A stretch of 5,096 nucleotides of DNA, taken from NCBI GenBank assembly GCA_946186535.1, contig CAMHNT010000160.1, positions 1 to 5,096 of the forward strand. The letters are read 5' to 3'. The notes beneath the pieces were generated by a model. The model did not search any database, was not told where the DNA came from, and was given only the letters and a program-made list of their open reading frames with translations. The DNA comes from an uncultured Clostridia bacterium. GTDB taxonomy: Bacteria > Bacillota > Clostridia > Oscillospirales > Acutalibacteraceae. Positions 1 to 5,071 of the stretch are shown piece after piece (position 1 is the first letter of the stretch; each line of letters begins with the position of its first letter). The translations under genes and the position numbers were made by a program.

Positions 1-82
1 CGTTAAGGGCTTCGCCCTTAAAATCCCACGAGGGCTCTGCCCTCGACCCGCAAGCCTTTCAAGAAGGCTTGAGCGAAACTTT
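1..82 (+). repeat. Palindromic element A downstream of argJ (cut by window start)
   Basis: Three perfect hairpins lie in a row: TTAAGGGC/GCCCTTAA (3-21), CGAGGGC/GCCCTCG with loop TCT (29-45) and CAAGCCTT/AAGGCTTG (51-71), followed by GAGCGAAACTTT (71-82). The order and ends match element B read on the minus strand, and the last hairpin and tail match element D1. It begins 37 nt past the argJ stop. No T run follows a stem in the argJ direction, so it is a poor terminator. It may continue to the left of the window. Confidence 0.85.
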
Positions 83-119
83 ACCGTCGTATCTTATAGT
101 CTTTTTAGTATCATTCCGC

Positions 120-1340
120 TTAGGTTCTGTAATCTCCGTTAATCTTCACGTAATCGTAGGTCAGGTCACAGCCGTAGGCTTCGGCTGTGCTGTCGCCGTC
201 GTTGAGGTTGACTTCGATGACAATCTCATTTTCGCTGAGAACCTCTTTTGCGATTTCCTCGCTGAACTCGATTCCTGCGCCGTTTTTGCAGACATCGACA
301 GTTCCCGACTTTGACTTAAAGGAAACATCGACGAGCGTTACGTCAACGTCACAGCCCGAGTAACCGATTGCACAGAGGACACGTCCCCAGTTTGCGTCCG
401 AACCGAACATCGCCGCTTTCACAAGACTGCTGCATATAACAGCCTTTGCAACGCCCTTTGCGTCAACGACCGTCTTTGCGCCGCTTACGCTGCACACGAG
501 AAGCTTTGTTGCGCCCTCGCCGTCGCCTGCAAGCTTTTTCGCCATTGCTTTACACAGCTCGGTGAGCGCGTCGGTGAAGATTCTGTAGTCGTTGTTCTTC
601 TCGGTGATCTCTTCGTTTCCGGCAAGTCCGTTAGCGAGAATTGCAAGAGTATCGTTAGTTGATGTGTCGCCGTCAACGCTGACCATGTTGTAGCTCTGTT
701 CGACTGCTTCGACGAGAGCGGCTTTGAGAATCTCCGATGAAACCGCTGCGTCGGTTGTGACGAAGCTTAGCATCGTTCCCATGTTGATATGTATCATGCC
801 GCTGCCCTTTGCGACCGCTCCGATCGTAACCGTCTTTCCGCCGATTTCAACCGAAACTGCGGATTCCTTTTTCACCGTGTCTGTGGTCATTATTGCCTCG
901 GCAACGTCAGTGCCGCCGTTTTCGCTCATGATTTTCGAAAGCTCGGGCACGCTCTTTTCAAAAGGCTCGATCGGAAGCGGCTGACCGATAACGCCGGTTG
1001 AAGCTACGATAACGTCGTTTTTGTCTATACCAAGAGCTTCGGCAGCAAGCTCGCACATTCTCTCGGCTTTCTCGATTCCGTCGGCATTGCAGGTGTTTGC
1101 GTTGCCGGAATTTACGATGACTGCCTGTGCCTTTCCGTTTTCTATGTTGTTCTGAGTTACGGTAATTGCGGAGCTTTTTACGAGATTCTTCGTAAAGACC
1201 GCTGCCGTATTGCAGAGGACGTCGCTTGAGATGAGCGCAATATCCCTTTTGGTTGTATTGCTCGGCTTGACGCTTCCACAGATGCCGGCGCCCTTGAAGC
1301 CGACCGGCGACGTCACCGAACCGTTTTCAATAAATTTCAT
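120..1340 (-). CDS. argJ: Bifunctional glutamate N-acetyltransferase / amino-acid N-acetyltransferase (ArgJ)
   Basis: ArgJ moves the acetyl group from N-acetylornithine to glutamate, giving ornithine and N-acetylglutamate. Bifunctional members can also acetylate glutamate from acetyl-CoA. It is cytoplasmic and drives the cyclic arginine pathway. The 406-residue product has the family's usual length. Visible motifs are NSGNAN (77-82), STGVIG (114-119, whose Thr-Gly is the expected oxyanion hole), KGSGMI (178-183), the self-cleavage region NMGTML (186-191), VDGDTSTND (222-230), GDGEGATK (272-279) and GSDANWGR (313-320). The C-terminus ends in the family-typical DYVKINGDYRT. The family precursor cuts itself before a Thr, here Thr189, giving chains of about 188 and 218 residues. 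I chose the ATG at 1340 because AAAGGA lies 9 nt upstream; the ATG at 1349 abuts that site, and an in-frame ATG at 1403 has no homologous N-terminus. The Gly before Thr189, where Ala is common, is the only oddity. Whether this enzyme is mono- or bifunctional cannot be read from sequence. Confidence 0.97.
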   Translation of the reverse strand: MKFIENGSVTSPVGFKGAGICGSVKPSNTTKRDIALISSDVLCNTAAVFTKNLVKSSAITVTQNNIENGKAQAVIVNSGNANTCNADGIEKAERMCELAAEALGIDKNDVIVASTGVIGQPLPIEPFEKSVPELSKIMSENGGTDVAEAIMTTDTVKKESAVSVEIGGKTVTIGAVAKGSGMIHINMGTMLSFVTTDAAVSSEILKAALVEAVEQSYNMVSVDGDTSTNDTLAILANGLAGNEEITEKNNDYRIFTDALTELCKAMAKKLAGDGEGATKLLVCSVSGAKTVVDAKGVAKAVICSSLVKAAMFGSDANWGRVLCAIGYSGCDVDVTLVDVSFKSKSGTVDVCKNGAGIEFSEEIAKEVLSENEIVIEVNLNDGDSTAEAYGCDLTYDYVKINGDYRT

Positions 1341-1349
1341 TTTTATCAT

Positions 1350-1355
1350 TCCTTT
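1350..1355 (-). promoter_or_regulatory. Ribosome binding site of argJ
   Basis: The minus strand reads AAAGGA here, 9 nt before the ATG at 1340. An alternative in-frame ATG at 1347-1349 directly touches this site, so it is too close to be used. The site therefore decides the start in favour of the MKFIENG N-terminus. Confidence 0.8.
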
Positions 1356-1372
1356 ATCGGGGTTGTTTTTTA

Positions 1373-1393
1373 CTATAGATAAGCAAATTTTAA
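1373..1393 (-). promoter_or_regulatory. Candidate argJ promoter region (motif shared with argC)
   Basis: This AT-rich stretch carries TAAGCAAATTT on the plus strand and is nearly identical to the one at 2706-2723 upstream of argC. Both end exactly 33 nt before their start codons. On the minus strand, TATAGT (1372-1377) is a plausible -10 box. No convincing -35 hexamer lies 16-18 nt further up. The similarity is seen directly; the promoter role is inferred. Confidence 0.4.
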
Positions 1394-1425
1394 AGCTACA
1401 CAAAAAAGTTTGAAAGAGGACTGTT

Positions 1426-1537
1426 AAAGTTTTTGCCCAGCTTTTTTCAAAAAGTACCCCAAGGGCACTTCCTTCGGGGCGCCTGCGGAGTCCAGAGGCA
1501 GAGCCTCTGGTGGGCTCTTAAGGGCAACGCCCTTAAC
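1426..1537 (-). repeat. Palindromic intergenic element B
   Basis: This multi-hairpin repeat lies between argC and argJ. In plus-strand order it has an AAAGTTT end (1426-1432), a CTTTTT/AAAAAG stem (1441-1454), a CCCCAAGG/CCTT-c-GGGG stem with a one-base bulge (1457-1479), a perfect 8-bp CCAGAGGC/GCCTCTGG stem (1492-1510) and a perfect 8-bp TTAAGGGC/GCCCTTAA stem (1518-1536). Read on the minus strand, the order matches element A: TTAAGGGC hairpin, spacer, GGC-TCT-GCC hairpin, last hairpin, then AAACTTT. It is non-coding; the small open frame across it is a translation of repeat sequence. Confidence 0.85.
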
Positions 1538-1551
1538 ATCAAGTTACTCCT

Positions 1552-1578
1552 TAAAAATGCCGCAATACGGCATTTTTA
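1552..1578. terminator. Bidirectional intrinsic terminator downstream of argC
   Basis: The arms TAAAAATGCCG and CGGCATTTTTA form a perfect 11-bp stem around a 5-nt loop (1563-1567). The GC core is flanked by an A run and a T run, so it reads as a Rho-independent terminator on either strand. It sits about 55 nt past the argC stop codon. It would end argC transcripts before argJ, implying a separate argJ promoter. Confidence 0.75.
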
Positions 1579-1632
1579 TAAAACTTTCTGTGCATTTCCA
1601 ATAAAGCTTAATCAATTTGCTCATTTATAGTT

Positions 1633-2673
1633 TTAGAAAGCAGGAGGAGTGATGAGAAGTCCTGTCGTTTCTTCCAGACCGAAAATAATGTTCATATTCT
1701 GAATAGCCTGACCTGCCGCGCCTTTGACCATGTTGTCGATAGCGGAAGCGGCTACGAATGTACCTGTTCTTGTATCAACGAACACGGATACGTCGCAGTA
1801 ATTGGAATACTTTATATTATGAATATCGGCAACCTGTCCGTCAGCAAGCAAGCGAACGAACGGCTCGTCCTTATAATATTCCTCGTAAGCGGCTCTGATC
1901 TGCTCCTTTGTCACACCGTCCTTCAGACGTGCGTAACAGGTAGCGAGAATGCCTCTGTTCACGGGAAGAAGGTGCGGAACGAACGTTATTTTTACATTGT
2001 CCTTACCGCTGAGCTTGCATAGAGTCTGCTCGATTTCGGGGGTGTGGCGGTGGCTTGCAACCTTGTAGGGGTGGAAGCCCTCGTTGAGGTCGGGGTAATG
2101 GGTACCCTGCGAAAGTCCTCGTCCTGCGCCTGTAACGCCGCTCTTGCAGTCGGCGATGATGCCTGTCATTTCGATAAGACCGTTTACGACAGCCGGAGCA
2201 AGCGCAAGCGGAACGCAAGTCGTGTAGCAGCCGGGGTTTGCGATGAGCTTCGTTGTTTTTATCTTATCTCTGAAAAACTCGGGCAAGCCGTAGACAGCCT
2301 GCTTGTGAAGGTCCTTGTCAAGAAACTCGCCGCCGTACCACTCGTGGTACTCGTCCTCGCTCTCGAGACGGAAATCGGCGCCCAAGTCTATAAATGCCTT
2401 GCCGCTCTCAATGCACTTTGCGCCAAGCTCCTGTGAAAGACCGTGCGGAAGAGCAGCAAAGATAACGTCACTCTTCTCGACAACCGAATCCGCATTTTCG
2501 CAGACCATGTCGTTAATGCCCAGATATGCCGGGTAAACCTCGCTTAATTTTTTGCCCTCAAAGGACACGGAGCTTACGGCTGCGACTTCGGCATTCGGGT
2601 GACCGTTGATAAGTCTCACAAGCTCTGCGCCTGCATAGCCTGTCGCTCCGACAATTCCAACTTTTATTGTCAT
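1633..2673 (-). CDS. argC: N-acetyl-gamma-glutamyl-phosphate reductase (ArgC)
   Basis: ArgC uses NADPH to reduce N-acetyl-gamma-glutamyl phosphate, the ArgB product, to N-acetylglutamate 5-semialdehyde, the substrate of ArgD. It is a soluble cytoplasmic enzyme. The 346-residue product fits the roughly 345-residue type 1 family. A dinucleotide-binding Rossmann motif GIVGATGYAGAEL is at residues 6-18. Other motifs are DLGADFRL (96-103), ANPGCY with the catalytic Cys149 (145-150), SGVTGAGRG (178-186), SHRHTPEIEQ with the conserved histidines (207-216), and VPHLLPVNRGIL (232-243). The C-terminal NMVKGAAGQAIQNMN helix (314-328) is typical of the family. The start at 2673 is supported by AAAGGAG 9 nt upstream; an in-frame ATG at 2700 would add nine residues but has no ribosome binding site. 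The gene sits 339 bp downstream of argH and 292 bp upstream of argJ, both gaps filled by hairpin repeats. Confidence 0.97.
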   Translation of the reverse strand: MTIKVGIVGATGYAGAELVRLINGHPNAEVAAVSSVSFEGKKLSEVYPAYLGINDMVCENADSVVEKSDVIFAALPHGLSQELGAKCIESGKAFIDLGADFRLESEDEYHEWYGGEFLDKDLHKQAVYGLPEFFRDKIKTTKLIANPGCYTTCVPLALAPAVVNGLIEMTGIIADCKSGVTGAGRGLSQGTHYPDLNEGFHPYKVASHRHTPEIEQTLCKLSGKDNVKITFVPHLLPVNRGILATCYARLKDGVTKEQIRAAYEEYYKDEPFVRLLADGQVADIHNIKYSNYCDVSVFVDTRTGTFVAASAIDNMVKGAAGQAIQNMNIIFGLEETTGLLITPPAF

Positions 2674-2682
2674 TTCATACTT

Positions 2683-2689
2683 CTCCTTT
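2683..2689 (-). promoter_or_regulatory. Ribosome binding site of argC
   Basis: The minus strand reads AAAGGAG, 9 nt before the ATG at 2673. This picks the start that puts the Rossmann motif at residue 6, as expected for ArgC, over the in-frame ATG at 2700. Confidence 0.85.
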
Positions 2690-2705
2690 GTTTTTTCCAT
2701 TCAAT

Positions 2706-2723
2706 CTATATAAGCAAATTTAA
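2706..2723 (-). promoter_or_regulatory. Candidate argC promoter region (motif shared with argJ)
   Basis: The plus strand carries TAAGCAAATTTAA with CTATA in front, matching 1373-1393 upstream of argJ apart from small indels. It lies at the same 33-nt distance from the start codon. The minus strand offers TATAGA (2705-2710) as a -10 box, but no good -35 hexamer is visible. The match is directly seen; regulatory function is inferred. Confidence 0.4.
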
Positions 2724-2769
2724 CATATCTATAGCGATTAAGGGACGCTCTCTGCCAGAGCGTCCCCTC

Positions 2770-2800
2770 TTCAAAAACAGTCCCCCGGACTGTTTTTGAA
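2770..2800. terminator. Possible terminator: 14-bp hairpin within element C
   Basis: A perfect 14-bp stem with a 3-nt loop (2784-2786) has a GGACTG core followed by TTTTTGAA on both strands. Read on the minus strand, it could terminate transcripts from argH before argC. The T run is part of the stem and is short, so efficiency is uncertain. It may simply be a structural part of the repeat. Confidence 0.35.
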
Positions 2801-2815
2801 TTCACCCCTTGCAGA

Positions 2816-2884
2816 TAAGTGACGCTCCAATCAGTCAAGCCGTAAGGCGCAGACTGATTGGCAAGCGGAACTTATGCTTTAGCT
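2816..2884 (-). repeat. 69-bp nested module inside element C
   Basis: This block interrupts a linker that is continuous in the sister element at 4457-4632: the sequence before 2816 and after 2884 joins exactly there. It folds as ATAAGT/ACTTAT (2815-2820 with 2870-2875) outside CCAATCAGTC/GACTGATTGG (2827-2861), with a small GCC/GGC hairpin at the tip. An approximately 80% identical copy in the opposite orientation stands alone at 4755-4822. This suggests an independently spreading unit. Confidence 0.85.
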
Positions 2885-3012
2885 GGGCTGAACGCTAAGG
2901 GAGTTTCGCCGTCTGCGGACGGCGACCAAAGGCTCTGCCTTTGGAAACCGCCAGCTTTTTGAAAAAAGCTGGGCAAAAACTTTAATAAGTTTCGCTAATA
3001 TATAAATAGTAA

Positions 3013-4392
3013 TTAATACACTGTAGAAATAATTGTTCTCACACGCTCGACATTCTGTCTGACGTTATCGGGGCTCGGACCGCCCAACGGCGAACGCTCA
3101 TAAACACATTTTTCAAGACCGATAGCCTCATAAACTCCCTCGTCGAAAATATCGCAGATTTTCTTATACTCCTCGATCGGAAGTGTTTCGAGCGTGAGAT
3201 CCATTTCGATACACTTTGCAACAAGCTCGCCTGTCGCCTTGTAAGCGTCTCTGAAAGGCAAGCCCTTTTTAACAAGATAATCTGCGCAGTCGGTTGCGTT
3301 TATGAATCCGCCTGCCGCAGCTTTTCTCATGTTTTGAGGAAGAACCTTCATTGTATCGAGCATCGGAGTGAATGCCGTCAGACACATTTTCACCGTATCT
3401 ATAGCGTCGAAAATAGCCTCCTTGTCCTCCTGCATATCCTTGTTGTATGCAAGCGCAATGCCCTTCATAACCGTAAGAAGCGTTGTAAGGTCGCCGAACA
3501 CTCTTCCGGACTTTCCTCTCACAAGCTCTGCGATATCGGGGTTTTTCTTCTGCGGCATGATACTCGAGCCTGTCGAGAATGCGTCGTCAAGCTCAACGAA
3601 CTTGAACTCCCAGCTGCACCACATGATAATCTCCTCGGAGAATCTCGAAAGATGAACCATGATAATAGACAAAGCAGCCGCAAGCTCAATGCAGTAATCC
3701 CTGTCGGAAACACCGTCAAGGCTGTTGTACGTAATTCCCTCAAAGCCGAGGAGATTTGCGGTTATACTTCTGTCGATAGGATAAGTCGTACAAGCCAGCG
3801 CGCCGCTTCCGAGCGGCATAACGTCCATTCTCTCCTTGCAGTCGCTCAGTCTGTCGAGGTCACGCAGAAGCATTTCCGCATAAGCCAGGAGATGATGGCC
3901 GAAGGTTATCGGCTGAGCTCTTTGAAGATGAGTATAGCCAGGCATAACCGTTTCGGCATGTTCGGAAGCCTTGTCGCATATAACATTCACAAGTCCCTTC
4001 ACAAGCTCCGTTACCTCATCGACCTGCTTTTTAAGATAGAGCTTTATGTCAACGGCAACCTGGTCGTTGCGGCTTCTTGCCGTATGGAGTCTTTTTCCCG
4101 TATCGCCGAGACGGGCGGTGAGCTCGCCCTCGATGAAAGTATGGATATCCTCTGCCTCGGGGGCGATAGTAAGTTTTCCGCTTTCGATATCGGCGAGTAT
4201 ACCTTTCAGGCCCTCACCGATAGCCTGAGCGTCCTCTTCGGAAATAATTCCGCACTTTCCGAGCATGGCGGAATGTGCGATACTTCCTTCTATATCCTCT
4301 TTATACATTCGGCTGTCGAATGAAATTGAGGAGTTAAAATCGTTGGTAGTTTTACTTAATGCTTTTTGAAATCTGCCTTTCCACAGCTGCAT
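3013..4392 (-). CDS. argH: Argininosuccinate lyase (ArgH)
   Basis: ArgH splits argininosuccinate into arginine and fumarate, the last step of arginine biosynthesis. It belongs to the fumarase/aspartase superfamily and should be a cytoplasmic homotetramer with active sites shared between subunits. The 459-residue product has normal length. It begins with the family-typical LWKGRF. Conserved blocks are TARSRNDQV (104-112), GYTHLQRAQP with the catalytic Thr-His pair 154-155 (152-161), and the signature GSSIMPQKKNPD (275-286). The signature's Ser276/Ser277 region carries the catalytic serine on a mobile loop. The C-terminal part contains RKAAAGGFINATDCADYLV (356-374), and SPLGGPSPDNV (434-444) lies near the end. 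The start at 4392 has GAGGT 7 nt upstream. argG, its usual partner, is not seen. The long open frame on the opposite strand (3334-4323) is a shadow. I see no truncation or unusual residue. Confidence 0.98.
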   Translation of the reverse strand: MQLWKGRFQKALSKTTNDFNSSISFDSRMYKEDIEGSIAHSAMLGKCGIISEEDAQAIGEGLKGILADIESGKLTIAPEAEDIHTFIEGELTARLGDTGKRLHTARSRNDQVAVDIKLYLKKQVDEVTELVKGLVNVICDKASEHAETVMPGYTHLQRAQPITFGHHLLAYAEMLLRDLDRLSDCKERMDVMPLGSGALACTTYPIDRSITANLLGFEGITYNSLDGVSDRDYCIELAAALSIIMVHLSRFSEEIIMWCSWEFKFVELDDAFSTGSSIMPQKKNPDIAELVRGKSGRVFGDLTTLLTVMKGIALAYNKDMQEDKEAIFDAIDTVKMCLTAFTPMLDTMKVLPQNMRKAAAGGFINATDCADYLVKKGLPFRDAYKATGELVAKCIEMDLTLETLPIEEYKKICDIFDEGVYEAIGLEKCVYERSPLGGPSPDNVRQNVERVRTIISTVY

Positions 4393-4399
4393 AGTTTTA

Positions 4400-4406
4400 A
4401 CCTCAC
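4400..4406 (-). promoter_or_regulatory. Ribosome binding site of argH
   Basis: The minus strand reads AGTGAGGT, with GAGGT ending 7 nt before the ATG at 4392. An A-rich run lies just upstream. It supports 4392 as the start, which also gives the family-typical N-terminus. Confidence 0.7.
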
Positions 4407-4430
4407 TTGATTATTTTTTTTGATTTTCAA

Positions 4431-4463
4431 AAACTTTCGGCGAAGCGAAGCCGGAAAAAGTTT
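4431..4463. repeat. Hairpin between argH and element D1
   Basis: AAACTTT and CGGC (4431-4441) pair with GCCG and AAAGTTT (4450-4463) around GAAGCGAA, with a small bulge. It abuts the AAAGTTT end of element D1 and shares that heptamer, so it may be an extension of the repeat into the argH leader. Confidence 0.6.
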
Positions 4464-4632
4464 CGCTCAAGCCTTTTCAAAGGCTTGCAGATTCCAAAGA
4501 CAGCGTCTTTGGTCGCCGTCCGCAGACGGCGAAACACCTTAGCGTTCAGCCCTCTGCAAGGGGTGAATCCCAAAACAGTCCGGTGGACTGTTTTGGGAGA
4601 GGGGGCGCTCTGGCAGAGAGCGCCCCTTAATC
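4457..4632 (-). repeat. Palindromic element D1 upstream of argH
   Basis: This is the inverted sister copy of the element at 2736-2983, without the 69-bp module. Plus-strand hairpins are CAAGCCTTT/AAAGGCTTG (4468-4487), CCAAAGAC/GTCTTTGG (4494-4512), TCGCCGTC/GACGGCGA (4513-4532), TCCCAAAACAGTCC paired over 14 bp (4568-4598) and GGGGCGCTCT/AGAGCGCCCC (4602-4626). Every stem difference from the sister copy is compensated on the other arm. If argH is transcribed from about 4640, this lies in its 5' leader. A 79-codon open frame across it (4407-4646) is repeat-derived and not called. Confidence 0.9.
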
Positions 4633-4646
4633 AAAGCTCTCTATAA

Positions 4647-4674
4647 ATTTTAATATTTTTCCTCTTTCTCACAA
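4647..4674 (-). promoter_or_regulatory. Weak candidate argH promoter
   Basis: On the minus strand TTGTGA (4669-4674) and TAAAAT (4647-4652) are separated by 16 nt, matching 4 and 5 of 6 consensus sigma-70/SigA positions. It is the best pair I see in the AT-rich stretch between element D1 and the stand-alone module. Use would place D1 in the argH leader. AT-rich DNA gives such matches by chance. Confidence 0.3.
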
Positions 4675-4754
4675 AAGCTGACATAATCCAAATTCAAACT
4701 TTGTCTTTCTAATGTTAGTCATATTTTCATCAAACTAACCCACCCCCAACCCCC

Positions 4755-4822
4755 AGCTACTGCATAAGTTCCGCCTTCCAATCATGCTGCGCCTGCGGCT
4801 TGCATTCTTGGGGCGTCACTTA
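4755..4822 (+). repeat. Stand-alone copy of the 69-bp module
   Basis: This 68-bp copy matches the block at 2816-2884 in inverse orientation with about 12 mismatches and one gap. It keeps the outer ATAAGT/ACTTAT stem, CGC/GCG pairs and a CCAA/TTGG plus ATGC/GCAT inner stem with a two-base internal loop. Its flanks differ from those inside the composite element apart from a few bases, so it stands largely alone. Confidence 0.8.
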
Positions 4823-4848
4823 TCCCTGCCGGAGGGGGCTTTTTGGTC

Positions 4849-4886
4849 GTGGGCTTCGCCCACTCCCATCGGGAGCTGCGCTCCCG
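4849..4886. repeat. Two tandem small hairpins
   Basis: GTGGGC/GCCCAC with loop TTC (4849-4863) is followed by CGGGAGC/GCTCCCG with loop TGC (4870-4886). They have the same design as the paired hairpins of element A (3-21 and 29-45): short GC stems, 3-nt loops and a spacer of about 7 nt. They are probably another shortened member of that family. Confidence 0.65.
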
Positions 4887-4919
4887 AACCCTTGTATATC
4901 AAATTTCTCTTTCCTATAA

Positions 4920-4961
4920 AACGCTTTACGGGAGGGTGAAAACACCCTCCCACACAGCGTT
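4920..4961. repeat. Two-helix hairpin
   Basis: A perfect 9-bp stem GGGAGGGTG/CACCCTCCC with an AAAA loop (4930-4951) sits inside an outer AACGCT/AGCGTT helix, separated by a 4-nt internal loop on each side. No T run follows, so it is not a typical terminator. Its role is unknown; it resembles the structured repeats elsewhere in the window. Confidence 0.6.
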
Positions 4962-5041
4962 GGAATATGTCAATATTCAATATAAATCTTTATTTAATTA
5001 ACATATTGTGCCATTAAAATTAAAACCGTAAGAAATTCTAT

Positions 5042-5071
5042 GGGGCGAACCACTGTCAGCAGGTTCGCCCC
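5042..5071. repeat. 10-bp hairpin at window edge
   Basis: GGGGCGAACC (5042-5051) pairs perfectly with GGTTCGCCCC (5062-5071) around a 10-nt loop. There is no T run. It may be the edge of another dispersed palindromic repeat continuing past the window. Confidence 0.6.

Larger units (their letters stand above)
2736..2983 (+). repeat. Composite palindromic element C (argH-argC gap)
   Basis: This is a five-hairpin repeat with a nested sixth structure. Stems in order are GGGACGCTCT/AGAGCGTCCC (2742-2766), TTCAAAAACAGTCC paired over 14 bp (2770-2800), the extra module at 2816-2884, TCGCCGTC/GACGGCGA (2906-2925), CCAAAGGC/GCCTTTGG (2926-2944) and CCAGCTTTTT/AAAAAGCTGG (2951-2972), ending in AAACTTT near 2983. 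It is an inverted copy of the element at 4457-4632, which lacks the module. It resembles REP- or MITE-like non-coding palindromes; no transposase is present. It occupies most of the gap between argH and argC. Confidence 0.9.

Noticed and set aside
1341..1440. Arginine T-box or riboswitch upstream of argJ
   Set aside because: The leader after the likely promoter is about 30 nt and lacks a T-box sequence or an alternative terminator.
1433..1630. 65-codon plus-strand open frame between argC and argJ
   Set aside because: It runs through element B and the terminator, and has no supporting ribosome binding site or homology that I can see.
2044..2436. 130-codon plus-strand open frame opposite argC
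   Set aside because: It lies inside the conserved argC coding region on the other strand and its translation shows no family motif.
3334..4323. 329-codon plus-strand open frame opposite argH
   Set aside because: It is antisense to an intact argH with all family motifs, the translation has no recognisable domain, and it fits a shadow of the codon pattern.
4407..4646. 79-codon plus-strand open frame
   Set aside because: It translates through element D1, so its sequence is set by palindromes. Such repeat-derived frames are not evidence of a protein.
4963..4978. GAATAT/ATATTC inverted repeat as an ArgR operator
   Set aside because: ARG boxes have TGAAT and ATTCA about 4 nt apart; the spacing and flanks do not fit, and it is nearly 600 bp from argH.
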